Source of the DNA: JAIVJM01 sp963816985 | GTDB taxonomy: Bacteria > Acidobacteriota > Blastocatellia > Pyrinomonadales > Pyrinomonadaceae | NCBI GenBank assembly: GCA_963816985.1 | Contig: CAWFMF010000004.1 | Location: 2,046,001 to 2,110,000 of the forward strand | Direction of reading: 5' to 3' | Length of the DNA: 64,000 nucleotides | In this document: positions 18,165-26,000 of the stretch, piece by piece | How the letters are laid out: the number at the start of each line of letters is the position of its first letter | Numbering within the stretch: the first letter of the stretch is position 1 | Position numbers and translations under genes: made by a program | Notes under the pieces: generated by a model | Told to the model about the DNA's origin: nothing | The model's input: only the letters and a program-made list of their open reading frames with translations | Database searches by the model: none

Positions 18165-18652
18165 AAGCCGTGAACCGTAAACCGTGACAGGTGACAGGAG
18201 TTTTTAATGCGTCCTCACGAGAAGCTGGATGTCTGGAATCAGGCGATGGATTTCGTCGTGGAGGTTTACAAAGCGACGGAGTGCTTCCCGAAGGATGAGA
18301 GGTTCGGATTAACCTCGCAGATCAGGCGGGCCGCCGTCTCAGTCCCGGCCAACGTCGCTGAAGGCGCGGCCCGCCGCTCGTCAAAGGAGTTCATACACTT
18401 CCTCTCGAACGCTCAGGGTTCGGCAAGCGAGCTTGAAACAGAACTCCTCATCGCACAACGCCTCGGATACCTTCGCCAAGAGCAATACGTGAAGCTGCGC
18501 ACGGCCCTCGACAGCATCGGGCGCATGCTCATCGGCCTCTCTCACCACCTCGAAGGAAAGATAGAAAAGTCGTAAACCGTGACAGGTAAACCGTGACAAG
18601 TAAGAACAGGTTTTATCCTGTCACCTGTCACGGTTTACGGTTCACGGCTTTT
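18163..18652. mobile_element. Putative palindromic element carrying a four-helix-bundle gene (element H)
   Basis: Perfect 36-bp inverted repeats lie at 18163-18198 and 18617-18652 (aaaagccgtgaaccg... outermost). They are built of 7-mers gtgaacc, gtaaacc, gtgacag, gtgacag. Direct copies of the same units follow the gene at 18571-18600, so the right end can also fold on itself. Exactly one gene (18207-18575) fills the interior. Its ribosome-binding GGAG is at the edge of the left arm and its stop codon is inside the right repeat block. The outer ends touch the stop codons of both flanking convergent genes. No transposase is present; mobility is inferred from architecture and from the related ORF-less copy at 35561-35636. 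Confidence 0.6.
18207..18575 (+). CDS. Four-helix-bundle protein (23S rRNA intervening-sequence protein / S23 family)
   Basis: The 122-residue protein shows the family signature: HEKLDVWNQAMDFVVEVYKA, then FGLTSQIRRAAVSVPANVAEG, then RSSKEFIHFLSNAQGSASELET and LLIAQRLGYL. Relatives are encoded in intervening sequences of 23S rRNA genes, as Avd accessory proteins of diversity-generating retroelements, and as many stand-alone genes of unknown role. They form basic pentamers that can bind nucleic acid. Here no rRNA or reverse transcriptase is nearby. Instead the gene occupies the loop of a 490-bp palindrome (18163-18652), with GGAG at 18197-18200 serving the ATG at 18207. That parallels rRNA intervening sequences, where the ORF sits between complementary arms. 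A role in propagating or binding the repeat is my inference. Confidence 0.88.
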   Translation: MRPHEKLDVWNQAMDFVVEVYKATECFPKDERFGLTSQIRRAAVSVPANVAEGAARRSSKEFIHFLSNAQGSASELETELLIAQRLGYLRQEQYVKLRTALDSIGRMLIGLSHHLEGKIEKS

Positions 18653-19757
18653 CCGGCTTCTTCTCCGGAGCCTTCTCTTCCGGCACTTCTTCGAGGTCGT
18701 CTTCGTCGAGGATTTTGAGTTCGGTGCCGAACTTCTGGTAGTTGCGGAAGCGGATGTCGTTGCGGTGCTGGGTGAGTCGCCCGCCTTCGTTGGCGGTCAT
18801 GACGAGGACGGCGTGCGAGGGCAGGAGGTAGTCGCCCTGACCGGGGATGTTGACCCACTCGTAGTTAATCGTGTTGGTCGAGGCCGTGATGGGGAAGTCT
18901 TGTGGAATGTCGTAGGCGGAGCTTTCGACGCGCAGGACGCGGAAGTCCTCGCGGTCAACCCAGACCTTGCCGCGGTGCGCGACGACGACCGAGCGGTCGT
19001 TGTTGTAGGTGAGCACGCGGTTCGACTGCGGACGCTTGATGTCGTACTCGTAGACGAGCGCGCGACGCCCGCGCAGGGTGTCGGTCTCCAAAGCCTTGAA
19101 GACGGTCTTCGAGTCGGCGGCGAAGAGCGCCTTGAGGGTGGTGACGAACTCGCCCGTCGAGCTCGTCCCGCCGATGGCCGAGTAGTCGCTCCGCTCTTTC
19201 GAGGCTTGCGCCGGGGCGCTCGGAATCCCGTTGACCGCGAGCAGACGGTACTGCTCGCCGCTGGTGCGGTAGCTCACGCCGATGGTCAGGCGGTCGGTCG
19301 TAATCCAGTTGCGCGTCGTGCCCAGAGCGTAGGCGCGCGAGATGAGCTGGCGGACGACGAAGTCGGGCATCGTGTCGGCGGCTTCGAGCGTGGCGACGCG
19401 CGACTTCTCAAGCGCCGCCGACGCTTCGGCCTCCGACGGCGGGGCCGTCGCCGCCGGGTCGAGCTTGCGCCGCTCGGCCTCTTCGAGCGCGCGCCGAAGG
19501 TCCGGGTCGTTGCCGCTCTTGGTCGCCACGAACGCGCGCAGCCCGCTCGTCAAGGGGAACGCGATGCCGCGCCGCCGCACCTCGCCGATGATCTCTTCCT
19601 TCAGGCCGGGCCGCTTCGGCAACTGCCGCACGAGCGCGAGGAACTCCTCGTTCGTCAAAGGCGCTTGCTGCTGCGCCTGCGCCCAGGGCATCACGCCGAA
19701 GGCGAGGACGCACAACACGAGCGCCGCCAGCCTCGATTTAAAAATAGATGATTTCAT
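18642..19757 (-). CDS. Secreted conserved protein, unknown function
   Basis: The 371-residue product has a Sec signal peptide (LAALVLCVLAFGVMPWAQAQ). An N-terminal helical segment (LTNEEFLALVRQLPKRPGLKE, then EVRRRGIAFPLTSGLRAF) follows. The C-terminal half is beta-rich and may resemble outer-membrane lipoprotein carrier-like sorting domains (VWVDREDFRVLRVESSA, then ITASTNTINYEWVNIPGQG). It ends in a charged Glu/Lys/Pro tail. The terminal codons and TGA stop come from the right arm of element H, so the C-terminus may have been altered by insertion. No enzymatic motif was recognised. Confidence 0.7.
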   Translation of the reverse strand: MKSSIFKSRLAALVLCVLAFGVMPWAQAQQQAPLTNEEFLALVRQLPKRPGLKEEIIGEVRRRGIAFPLTSGLRAFVATKSGNDPDLRRALEEAERRKLDPAATAPPSEAEASAALEKSRVATLEAADTMPDFVVRQLISRAYALGTTRNWITTDRLTIGVSYRTSGEQYRLLAVNGIPSAPAQASKERSDYSAIGGTSSTGEFVTTLKALFAADSKTVFKALETDTLRGRRALVYEYDIKRPQSNRVLTYNNDRSVVVAHRGKVWVDREDFRVLRVESSAYDIPQDFPITASTNTINYEWVNIPGQGDYLLPSHAVLVMTANEGGRLTQHRNDIRFRNYQKFGTELKILDEDDLEEVPEEKAPEKKPEKP

Positions 19758-19768
19758 AAAGACTTCAT

Positions 19769-19880
19769 GTCAGTACCGCGAGCGGTAGCAAGCGGGTGTC
19801 GGAGTCGTTAAGACTCGTCTACGACGGCAGGCGCGCGTCGTCATCGTTGTGACCCGCTCGCTACCGCTCGCGGTACTGAC
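19769..19880. repeat. Palindromic element of the taccgcgagcggtagc family (element I)
   Basis: 29-bp arms at 19769-19797 and 19852-19880 pair with one mismatch. The core cagtaccgcgagcggtagc is shared with element Q (60573-60653), and a degenerate relative is near 45318-45340. It lies just upstream of the secreted-protein gene and after argE, within a minus-strand run. Confidence 0.8.
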
Positions 19881-19901
19881 TTTCAAACCGCCGCCCGATG
19901 C

Positions 19902-21068
19902 TTATTGATGTCCGGGCGCGCAGAAACGTTCGATGATACGGCGCAAAATCGAGACCGACTCGTGCAACTCGGCCACGGGCACGAACTCGCCCGTGCGGTG
20001 CGCGACGCGAATGTCGCCGGGGCCGAAGACGACCGCGTCCGCCCCTAGTTGCGCCAACTGCGGCGCTTCCGTGCCGAAAGAGATCGTGCCCGCCGCGCGC
20101 CCCGTCTCCTCTTCCAGAGCGCGGACGAGCGGCGCGTCCGCCGAAGTCTCGACGCCGCCGTCGAGGCGCGTCACCTTAATCTCGCAGACGAAATCCTCGT
20201 CCGCGTCGCTCAGGGCTACGGCCTCCTGGCGCACTAATTCGGCGACGCGCTCCGGCGGCTGACCCGGCACGGGCCGCCATTCGAGCGTGAAGCGGCACTC
20301 GCCCGCGATGATGTTCTTTGCCGTCCCACCTTCGATGACGCCGACGTTCAAGGTCGTGTGCGGCGGGTCGAAGGCCGCGTGTACTTCGCCTTCGAGTTGC
20401 TCGGCGACGCGCTCGACGCGCGTCAGGAGTCGCGCGGCGCGCGTGATGGCCGAAGCGCCCAAAGCAGGGTAAGCGCTGTGCCCCTCGCGCCCGCGCAGGA
20501 TGACTTCCGCGAGGCAGTAGCCCTTGCCCGCGCGCATGGGCTGCAACGAGGTCGGCTCTCCGACGACGGCGTGCCGCGCGCGGAACGGCCTCGCCTTCAC
20601 CAAACGCTTCGCGCCGAGACAGCCGACCTCCTCGTCCGCCGTCAGGACGAGCGCGAGCGGGCGCGTGAGCTTCGACAAATCCGTCTCCTCGATGGCCGTG
20701 AGCGCCGCCGCGATGAAGCCCTTCGTGTCGCACGCGCCGCGCCCGTAGAGATTCTCGCCACGCCTTTCGAGCGCGAGCGCCTCGCCCCACGCCGGGTCAA
20801 ACGGCACGGTGTCCGTATGTCCGACGAGCGCGAGTTCGACTTCCTCGCCGTCCTCGAAAGTCTTCGGATGGACGGCGACCAACTGAAACTTCTTGACGCC
20901 GCGCTCGTCCGTGTACGGGTAGACGCGAGCACAGAAGCCTGCGGCTTCGAGGCGCGGAACCGCGTATTCGACGACCGCGAGGTTCGAGACCGAAGAGCGC
21001 GAGTCAATGCGGACGAGTTCGGCGAGTGTCTGTTCGACGTTCATGTTGTTCGTGTCTGCTTTGCTCAT
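19902..21068 (-). CDS. argE: M20-family deacetylase, acetylornithine deacetylase-like
   Basis: The 388-residue protein is a di-zinc M20 hydrolase. Metal and catalytic motifs are LVGHTDTVPFD, GRGACDTKGFIAAAL, ADEEVGCLGAKRL, and a late His in RVAHRTGEFVPV. The best match among M20 proteins is ArgE, which removes acetate from N-acetylornithine in arginine synthesis. Related succinyl-diaminopimelate desuccinylases or peptidases cannot be fully excluded. Its start overlaps the hutF stop by 4 bases, suggesting translational coupling. The pairing with a histidine-degradation gene could point to another N-acyl amino acid as substrate. Confidence 0.82.
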   Translation of the reverse strand: MSKADTNNMNVEQTLAELVRIDSRSSVSNLAVVEYAVPRLEAAGFCARVYPYTDERGVKKFQLVAVHPKTFEDGEEVELALVGHTDTVPFDPAWGEALALERRGENLYGRGACDTKGFIAAALTAIEETDLSKLTRPLALVLTADEEVGCLGAKRLVKARPFRARHAVVGEPTSLQPMRAGKGYCLAEVILRGREGHSAYPALGASAITRAARLLTRVERVAEQLEGEVHAAFDPPHTTLNVGVIEGGTAKNIIAGECRFTLEWRPVPGQPPERVAELVRQEAVALSDADEDFVCEIKVTRLDGGVETSADAPLVRALEEETGRAAGTISFGTEAPQLAQLGADAVVFGPGDIRVAHRTGEFVPVAELHESVSILRRIIERFCAPGHQ

Positions 21069-22594
21069 CCCCAGAGCTTTCGTTGGAGCGCGGCGAAGCG
21101 TTGGACTGTTTCTTCCTGCGCGTGGTGTCTTCCGTCTTCCACGACGAGCCGCCCGCCGACCGCGACTTCCCGGACGGCGGCGCGCGAGAGCGAGAAGACG
21201 ATTGAAGGGAGGAGGTCTGTACCGGACGCTCCCGCGACCGACGGGTCTTCGAGGTCAACGGTGAAGAAGTCCGCGGGACGACCCGCTTCAAGTGCGCCGG
21301 AGGGAGCGCCGATGCTCTCAGCGCCGTGCGTGGTCGCGCACTCGAAGAGCCGCGCCGCGAGCGCCGAAGTCTCTCGCCCGTCTTCGTCGCTTCGTTCCAT
21401 GCGGGGCGCGAGGACGTTGCGTTCGAGGCGTTGGAGGCGGAGATGGTATTCAAGCTCGCGCGCGTCTTCGAGGAGGTCTATCTGCGCGTGGCTGTCGGTG
21501 CCGAGCGAGACGCGGACGCCCGCCTCGAAGAGCGCGTCGGCGGGGACGATGCCGTCGCCGAGGTTGCGCTCCGTCGTCGGGCAGGCGCAGACAATCGCGC
21601 GCGCCTCGCGCATCGAGGCGACCTCTCCGGCGGTGATGTGGACGGCGTGGACGCCCGTGAACAGAGGACTGAGTAAGCCTTCGTCAGCGAGGAAGGCGAC
21701 GGGCGTGCGGCCCGTCTCTTCGAGGCAGGCGGAGAGTTCGGCGGGCTGCTCGGCGACGTGCATGTGGACGGGCAGCTCGCGCGCGCGCGCGAAGTCTCGC
21801 ACCTCGCGCAAGTATTCGACGGGGACGGCGCGGACGCTGTGCGGCGCGACACCGACCCACGCCACGGGCGTTTCGCCTGCTTTCTCTTCAAGCGCGAGCG
21901 CGCCTCGTAAATCTTCGGCGTGGCGGAGAAAGAGTTCCGCGTCGGGCTCGATGAAGCGCTTCTGTCTTTCGTTCGGCGGCACTCCAAACCCAGCGCGCGC
22001 GTAGGCCACTCGCAGGAGCGCGACGCGCAGGCCCGCGTCGCGCGCCGCGCGCACTACTTGCTTCGAGAGCAGGTTCGGGTCTGAATAGACGGAGCCCTCC
22101 GGCGTCCGGTGGAGGTAATGAAACTCGCCGACGGCGGTGATGCCCGCGAGCAGCATCTCCATGAAGGCCATGCGGGAGGCGTCGTAGATGTCTTCGGGCG
22201 TGAGTCGCTCGGCGGCGCTGTACATCATCTCGCGCCACGTCCAGAAGGAGTCCTGCGGCCCGGCGGTGCGGTACTCCGTGCGCCCACGGATGACGCGCTG
22301 GAAGGCATGCGAGTGCGCGTTGACCATGCCGGGCAGAAGGGCTCGACCCGGCAGGCGGACGAAGCGCGTGGCGAAGACGATGCCGCTCTCCGGCTCGCAC
22401 ACGTTGAGCGTTTCGTCCGCGCGCGGCTCACGTCCGAGGAGTTCTCGCAGCGGGCTCATGTCGAGCGTGGCGAGGACGCGCCCGGCGGAGTCGCAGGCGA
22501 GAGCGTGCCCGCGCTCGAAGCGACCGCCCGTGAAGAGCAGGTCGGGAACCCACGTCGTGCCGGTGTTCGATTCTTCCGCCCGCATGAAGGTCAC
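21065..22594 (-). CDS. hutF: Formimidoylglutamate deiminase (amidohydrolase family)
   Basis: The 509-residue amidohydrolase matches HutF, which converts N-formimidoyl-L-glutamate to N-formyl-L-glutamate and ammonia in one branch of histidine degradation. Visible motifs are the HxH metal site in GMVNAHSHAFQRVIRGR, FHYLHRTPEG, the zinc-binding His in LPVHMHVAEQ, the His in GVHAVHIT, and the catalytic Asp in SLGTDSHAQIDLLED. Other hut genes (hutH, U, I, G) are not in the window. The start may be GTG 22594 or ATG 22585. It overlaps argE by 4 bases and follows the DUF885 gene closely, forming one minus-strand operon. Confidence 0.88.
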   Translation of the reverse strand: MTFMRAEESNTGTTWVPDLLFTGGRFERGHALACDSAGRVLATLDMSPLRELLGREPRADETLNVCEPESGIVFATRFVRLPGRALLPGMVNAHSHAFQRVIRGRTEYRTAGPQDSFWTWREMMYSAAERLTPEDIYDASRMAFMEMLLAGITAVGEFHYLHRTPEGSVYSDPNLLSKQVVRAARDAGLRVALLRVAYARAGFGVPPNERQKRFIEPDAELFLRHAEDLRGALALEEKAGETPVAWVGVAPHSVRAVPVEYLREVRDFARARELPVHMHVAEQPAELSACLEETGRTPVAFLADEGLLSPLFTGVHAVHITAGEVASMREARAIVCACPTTERNLGDGIVPADALFEAGVRVSLGTDSHAQIDLLEDARELEYHLRLQRLERNVLAPRMERSDEDGRETSALAARLFECATTHGAESIGAPSGALEAGRPADFFTVDLEDPSVAGASGTDLLPSIVFSLSRAAVREVAVGGRLVVEDGRHHAQEETVQRFAALQRKLWG

Positions 22595-22599
22595 ACGCT

Positions 22600-24417
22600 C
22601 TATCGAGTGCTTACGCGCTGGTTGGCCGAAGTCTTCTGCGACTTAATCCACGCGTCCACGTTCCGTTCCAGAACGTCGAGCGGAACCGCGCCGGAGCCGA
22701 GCACCACGTCGTGGTATTCGCGGATGTCGAACTTCGCGCCGAGTTCGCGCGCGGCGCGGGCGCGAAGCTCCTTGAGCTTGAGTTCGCCGATCTTGTAGGC
22801 GAGGGCCTGGCCGGGGTCTGTGATGTAGCGGTCTATCTCGTTGACGATGTCCTGCTCGGTCTTGGCGGCGTTGTCCATGAAGTAATCAATCGCGCGCTGC
22901 CGCTCCCACTTCATGTGGTGCATGCCGGTGTCCACGACGAGTCGCACCGCGCGCCACATCTCGTAGGTGAGCTGGCCGAACTTCGAGTAGGGGTCATCGT
23001 AAAGGCCCATGTCTTCGCCCAAGCTTTCGGCGTAGAGGCCCCAGCCCTCGACGAAGGCGGTGTAGCCGCCGAAGCGTCGGAACTTCGGTATCTCGCCAAG
23101 CTCCATCGCGCGCGCGATCTGAAAGTGGTGGCCGGGCACGGCCTCGTGCAGAGAGAGCGCCATCATCTCCCACTTGGGCCGAGTCTCCGGCTTGTAGAGG
23201 TTGACGTAGTAGAGCCCCGGTCGAGAGCCGTCCGCCGCGGGCTGGTTGTAGTAGGCGGTCGTCGTGTCGGGCGCGGTCTCCATCGGGATGGGGACGACGC
23301 CGTATGGCATGCGCGGAATCGTCTTGAAGACTTTGACGAGGTGCGGGTCAATCTTCTTCGAGATGGCGCGGTAGGCGTCGAGCAACTCTTCCGGCTTCTT
23401 GTAGTAGAACTGGTCGTCGGTGCGGAGCTTCTTGAAGAACTCTTTGTGCGTGCCTTTAAAGCCGACCTGCGTCATCACCTTCTGCATCTCGGCGCGGATG
23501 CGCGCGACCTCCGAGAGGCCCTTCTCGTGAATCTGCTGCGGCGTCAAATCGGTCGTCGTGTAGCGGCGGGCCTGAAAGGCGTAAGCCTCCTCGCCGTTCG
23601 GCCACTGCCAGATGCCGACCTGATCGTAAGAGGCGGGCAGGTATTCGTCCACGAAATACTCGCGGAACTGTTTATAGGCCGGAACGACGCCCTGCGTGAT
23701 GGCCTCGCGCGCGGACTGTCGGAGGCGCTCCTGCTCGGCGGCGGGGATGTCGGCGGGGAACTTTTTGAAGGGGCCGTAGAAGGGGCTGTCTTCGGCGCGC
23801 GCGACGATCTGGTTATCAATCTGCGCGGTGACGCGCTTCTGCGTCACCTTCGGCCAGAGGATTTTGGCGCGGACGCCTTCGCGCATCAGGGCGGTGGTCT
23901 GCTCCAACAGTCGCGGCAGGGCGCGCAGACGCGCCGTCCAGTCCTCGTAGTCCTTGACGGTCTGGAAGCGGAGCAGCTCCGACAACTCGTTCGCCGTCTG
24001 GACGCCGCCGCGCTGGTTGACGGGCAGGAGGTAGGCGCGGAACTTGTACTCCTCGATGTCGGCTTCGAGGTCTTTGCGGAAGAGGTCGTAGTTGAGCTGG
24101 TCGGCTGCCGTGAGCCGCGCGCGTTCAATCGTCTTGAGTCGCTTGAGGGCGTCGAGGCGGTGCTGCTGGCGGGCCGCGATGGCTTCGAGGCTCGAATCCT
24201 GCCAGCGGTCGTTGAAGCGCCGGTCGCCGAGCGCGGACGCGAACGTCGGGTTCTGCCGCATCGTCCATTCCCACTCGTCCTCAAACAACTTATGCAGCAT
24301 CGCCGCCGCTCCTCCTCTACCTGTGTTGGGCCGTTGCGCCCGCGCGGCGGGCGGCGCTTGGAAAACGATTAGGGCGACGAGCACGGCGAGCGTCAAGCTC
24401 TTCAACTTCGAGCGCAT
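22600..24417 (-). CDS. DUF885-family putative secreted metallopeptidase
   Basis: The protein has about 605 residues with a Sec signal peptide (LKSLTLAVLVALIVFQAPPAARA). DUF885 proteins are predicted zinc peptidases. The expected His/Glu motif is seen as SLHEAVPGHHFQIA near residue 440, with a downstream FVEGWGLYAESLG supplying another Glu. The length is normal for the family. ATG 24417 is preferred because GGAGG lies 9 bases upstream. It is the first gene of the DUF885-hutF-argE run. Confidence 0.87.
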   Translation of the reverse strand: MRSKLKSLTLAVLVALIVFQAPPAARAQRPNTGRGGAAAMLHKLFEDEWEWTMRQNPTFASALGDRRFNDRWQDSSLEAIAARQQHRLDALKRLKTIERARLTAADQLNYDLFRKDLEADIEEYKFRAYLLPVNQRGGVQTANELSELLRFQTVKDYEDWTARLRALPRLLEQTTALMREGVRAKILWPKVTQKRVTAQIDNQIVARAEDSPFYGPFKKFPADIPAAEQERLRQSAREAITQGVVPAYKQFREYFVDEYLPASYDQVGIWQWPNGEEAYAFQARRYTTTDLTPQQIHEKGLSEVARIRAEMQKVMTQVGFKGTHKEFFKKLRTDDQFYYKKPEELLDAYRAISKKIDPHLVKVFKTIPRMPYGVVPIPMETAPDTTTAYYNQPAADGSRPGLYYVNLYKPETRPKWEMMALSLHEAVPGHHFQIARAMELGEIPKFRRFGGYTAFVEGWGLYAESLGEDMGLYDDPYSKFGQLTYEMWRAVRLVVDTGMHHMKWERQRAIDYFMDNAAKTEQDIVNEIDRYITDPGQALAYKIGELKLKELRARAARELGAKFDIREYHDVVLGSGAVPLDVLERNVDAWIKSQKTSANQRVSTR

Positions 24418-24490
24418 CAAGGGAGACCTCCGTTGTCCGGGTGCGGGATGAATGAACTTTCGAGAGACGTGCTGAAGGATACAACAGGAG

Positions 24491-24613
24491 AGTAGGCAGT
24501 AGCCAGTAGTCAGTAGTCAGTAGATTCAGCGCCACGAGCGCCGTCGCTGTCACTCTGACGACACGCCGACGAACGGTTTTCTACTGCCTACTGGCTACTG
24601 GCTACTGCCTACT
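24491..24613. repeat. Palindromic heptad element (element J)
   Basis: 33-bp arms (24491-24523 and 24581-24613) of cagtagt/cagtagc/caggcag-type 7-mers pair with a few mismatches. It lies between divergent DUF885 and MBL genes. A single-sided fragment of the same family (agcagtagtcagtag) is at 60551-60565. Confidence 0.8.
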
Positions 24614-24637
24614 GTTTTCTCGCATCTAAACCCCACG

Positions 24638-25549
24638 ATGAGTGTTTCAGTCAAAGATTTGAAGACGTACACGAGTTTCGCGCGGCGCTTCGCGGGGCGG
24701 TTCGTGGCCGAGCGCGTGCGGGAGGCGAAAGTGCCAATCGCCCCCGCGCCGCACCGCCCACGGCCCGACACCTGGAGCGACGAGCGTCTGACCGTCGCGT
24801 GGCTCGGACACGCGACGGTGCTCATTAATTTTTACGGGACATGGTTGCTGACCGACCCGGCCTTGCGCGCGCGCGTCGGCCTGCGCGTGGCGGGCGCGAC
24901 TTTGGGGCCACGGCGACTCGTCCGGCCCGCGCTGTCGTCGGGCGAGCTGCCGCCGCTCGACGCCGTGCTCGTCTCGCACGCGCACATGGATCACTGCGAC
25001 TTGGGGACGCTCAAGCGCCTCCCGCGAAAGACGCGCGCCGTCGTCCAGAGGGGCAACCGAGACCTCGTGCGCCGCTTCGCGCGCGTGGACGAGCTGGCGT
25101 GGGGCGAGTCGGTCGAAGTCTCCGGCGCGCGCGTCGAGTCAATCGAGGTCGCCCACTGGGGCGCGCGGAAGTTGACGGACAAGCACCGGGGGTATGGCGG
25201 CTTCCTCGTCGAGAAGCGCGGGCGCGCGCTCGTCTTCGGCGGCGACACGGCCTACACGCAAGCCTTCGCTCGCTTGCGTCGCAGGGGCGTCCGGGTAGAC
25301 CTCGCCATCCTCCCCGTCGGCGCTTACGACCCGTACATCTACGCGCACGCCAACCCCGAACAGTCGTGGGCCATGCGCCGCGAGATGGGCGCGGAGTACA
25401 TCCTGCCGATGCACCACTCGACCTTTCGCTTGAGCCGGGAGCCCGCTGACGAGCCCCTCAGGCGCACTCTGGCCGCCGCGGGCGACGAGCGCTGGCGCGT
25501 GGCTTTGACCGAGATTGGCGAGACGTGGGTGCTGCCGGAGGAGGGTTAG
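24638..25549 (+). CDS. MBL-fold metal-dependent hydrolase (UlaG/NAPE-PLD-like)
   Basis: The 303-residue protein has metallo-beta-lactamase motifs: HATVLINFYGTWLLTDPAL, the HxHxDH site in LVSHAHMDHCD, a later His in VAHWGAR, Asp in VFGGDTAYTQ, and a final His in MHHSTFRLS. The layout fits the branch with N-acyl-phosphatidylethanolamine phospholipase D-like and UlaG-like hydrolases. There is no signal peptide. The substrate is unknown. No Shine-Dalgarno is evident before the ATG, which lies 24 bases after element J. Confidence 0.87.
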   Translation: MSVSVKDLKTYTSFARRFAGRFVAERVREAKVPIAPAPHRPRPDTWSDERLTVAWLGHATVLINFYGTWLLTDPALRARVGLRVAGATLGPRRLVRPALSSGELPPLDAVLVSHAHMDHCDLGTLKRLPRKTRAVVQRGNRDLVRRFARVDELAWGESVEVSGARVESIEVAHWGARKLTDKHRGYGGFLVEKRGRALVFGGDTAYTQAFARLRRRGVRVDLAILPVGAYDPYIYAHANPEQSWAMRREMGAEYILPMHHSTFRLSREPADEPLRRTLAAAGDERWRVALTEIGETWVLPEEG

Positions 25550-25583
25550 AGGGTAGTCAGCCGGAGGTGAACGGTTAGGTTCT

Positions 25584-25814
25584 CTATTTGAGCTGCGCGC
25601 GAAACTCCTGGAAGTCGGCGCGTAGCGTCAGCATTTCGGCCCGCGTCTGGTTCGTCATGCTCTCAATGCGGTCGAGACGGATTCCGACTTCCTCACGAAA
25701 GGAGTTGAGTCGGGTTTCAATCTTCCCGCCAAAAGCGTCGAACTTTTCGCTCAGAGCGTTAACGCGTTCAAGGACAGTCTCGATTGTCGGCCTCGTGGTT
25801 AGGTCTTCTGACAT
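25584..25814 (-). CDS. Small coiled-coil protein, unknown function
   Basis: From ATG 25814 the product has about 76 residues, preceded by GGAGG. Nearly all of it is predicted amphipathic helix with heptad spacing (VLERVNALSEKFDAFGGKIE, then TRLNSFREEVGIRLDRIESM). It probably self-associates. No enzymatic or DNA-binding motif is visible. The longer frame to 25907 lacks ribosome-binding support. Confidence 0.6.
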   Translation of the reverse strand: MSEDLTTRPTIETVLERVNALSEKFDAFGGKIETRLNSFREEVGIRLDRIESMTNQTRAEMLTLRADFQEFRAQLK

Positions 25815-25914
25815 CTTTCCGGATACCTCCCTGCGGTAAAGGTTACTGCTGACGGCCTGAGTAGTCAACGGACGAATCTTCTCGACGGCGGCGGGTGAAG
25901 GAGCCAAAACGTAG

Positions 25915-25953
25915 AAGGGGAGCGCAGGACAGGTTTAGTCCCGCGCTCCCCTT
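25915..25953 (-). terminator. Terminator hairpin downstream of the large surface-protein gene
   Basis: The 11-bp outer stem (aaggggagcgc 25915-25925 with 25943-25953) continues inward through ggac/gtcc. It lies 48 bases past the stop of the minus-strand surface protein. The T-run is weak. Confidence 0.6.
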
Positions 25954-26000
25954 TTAGCTTTGACGCGTGCAAGCTCGATTGAGCGTTTTATCCGTCACGC

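Noticed and set aside
18207..18575. Four-helix-bundle gene as Avd of a diversity-generating retroelement
   Set aside because: No reverse transcriptase, template repeat or variable-region gene was found anywhere in the window.
18163..18652. Intervening sequence inside a 23S rRNA gene
   Set aside because: Flanking sequence codes for two ordinary convergent proteins; there is no rRNA sequence in the window.
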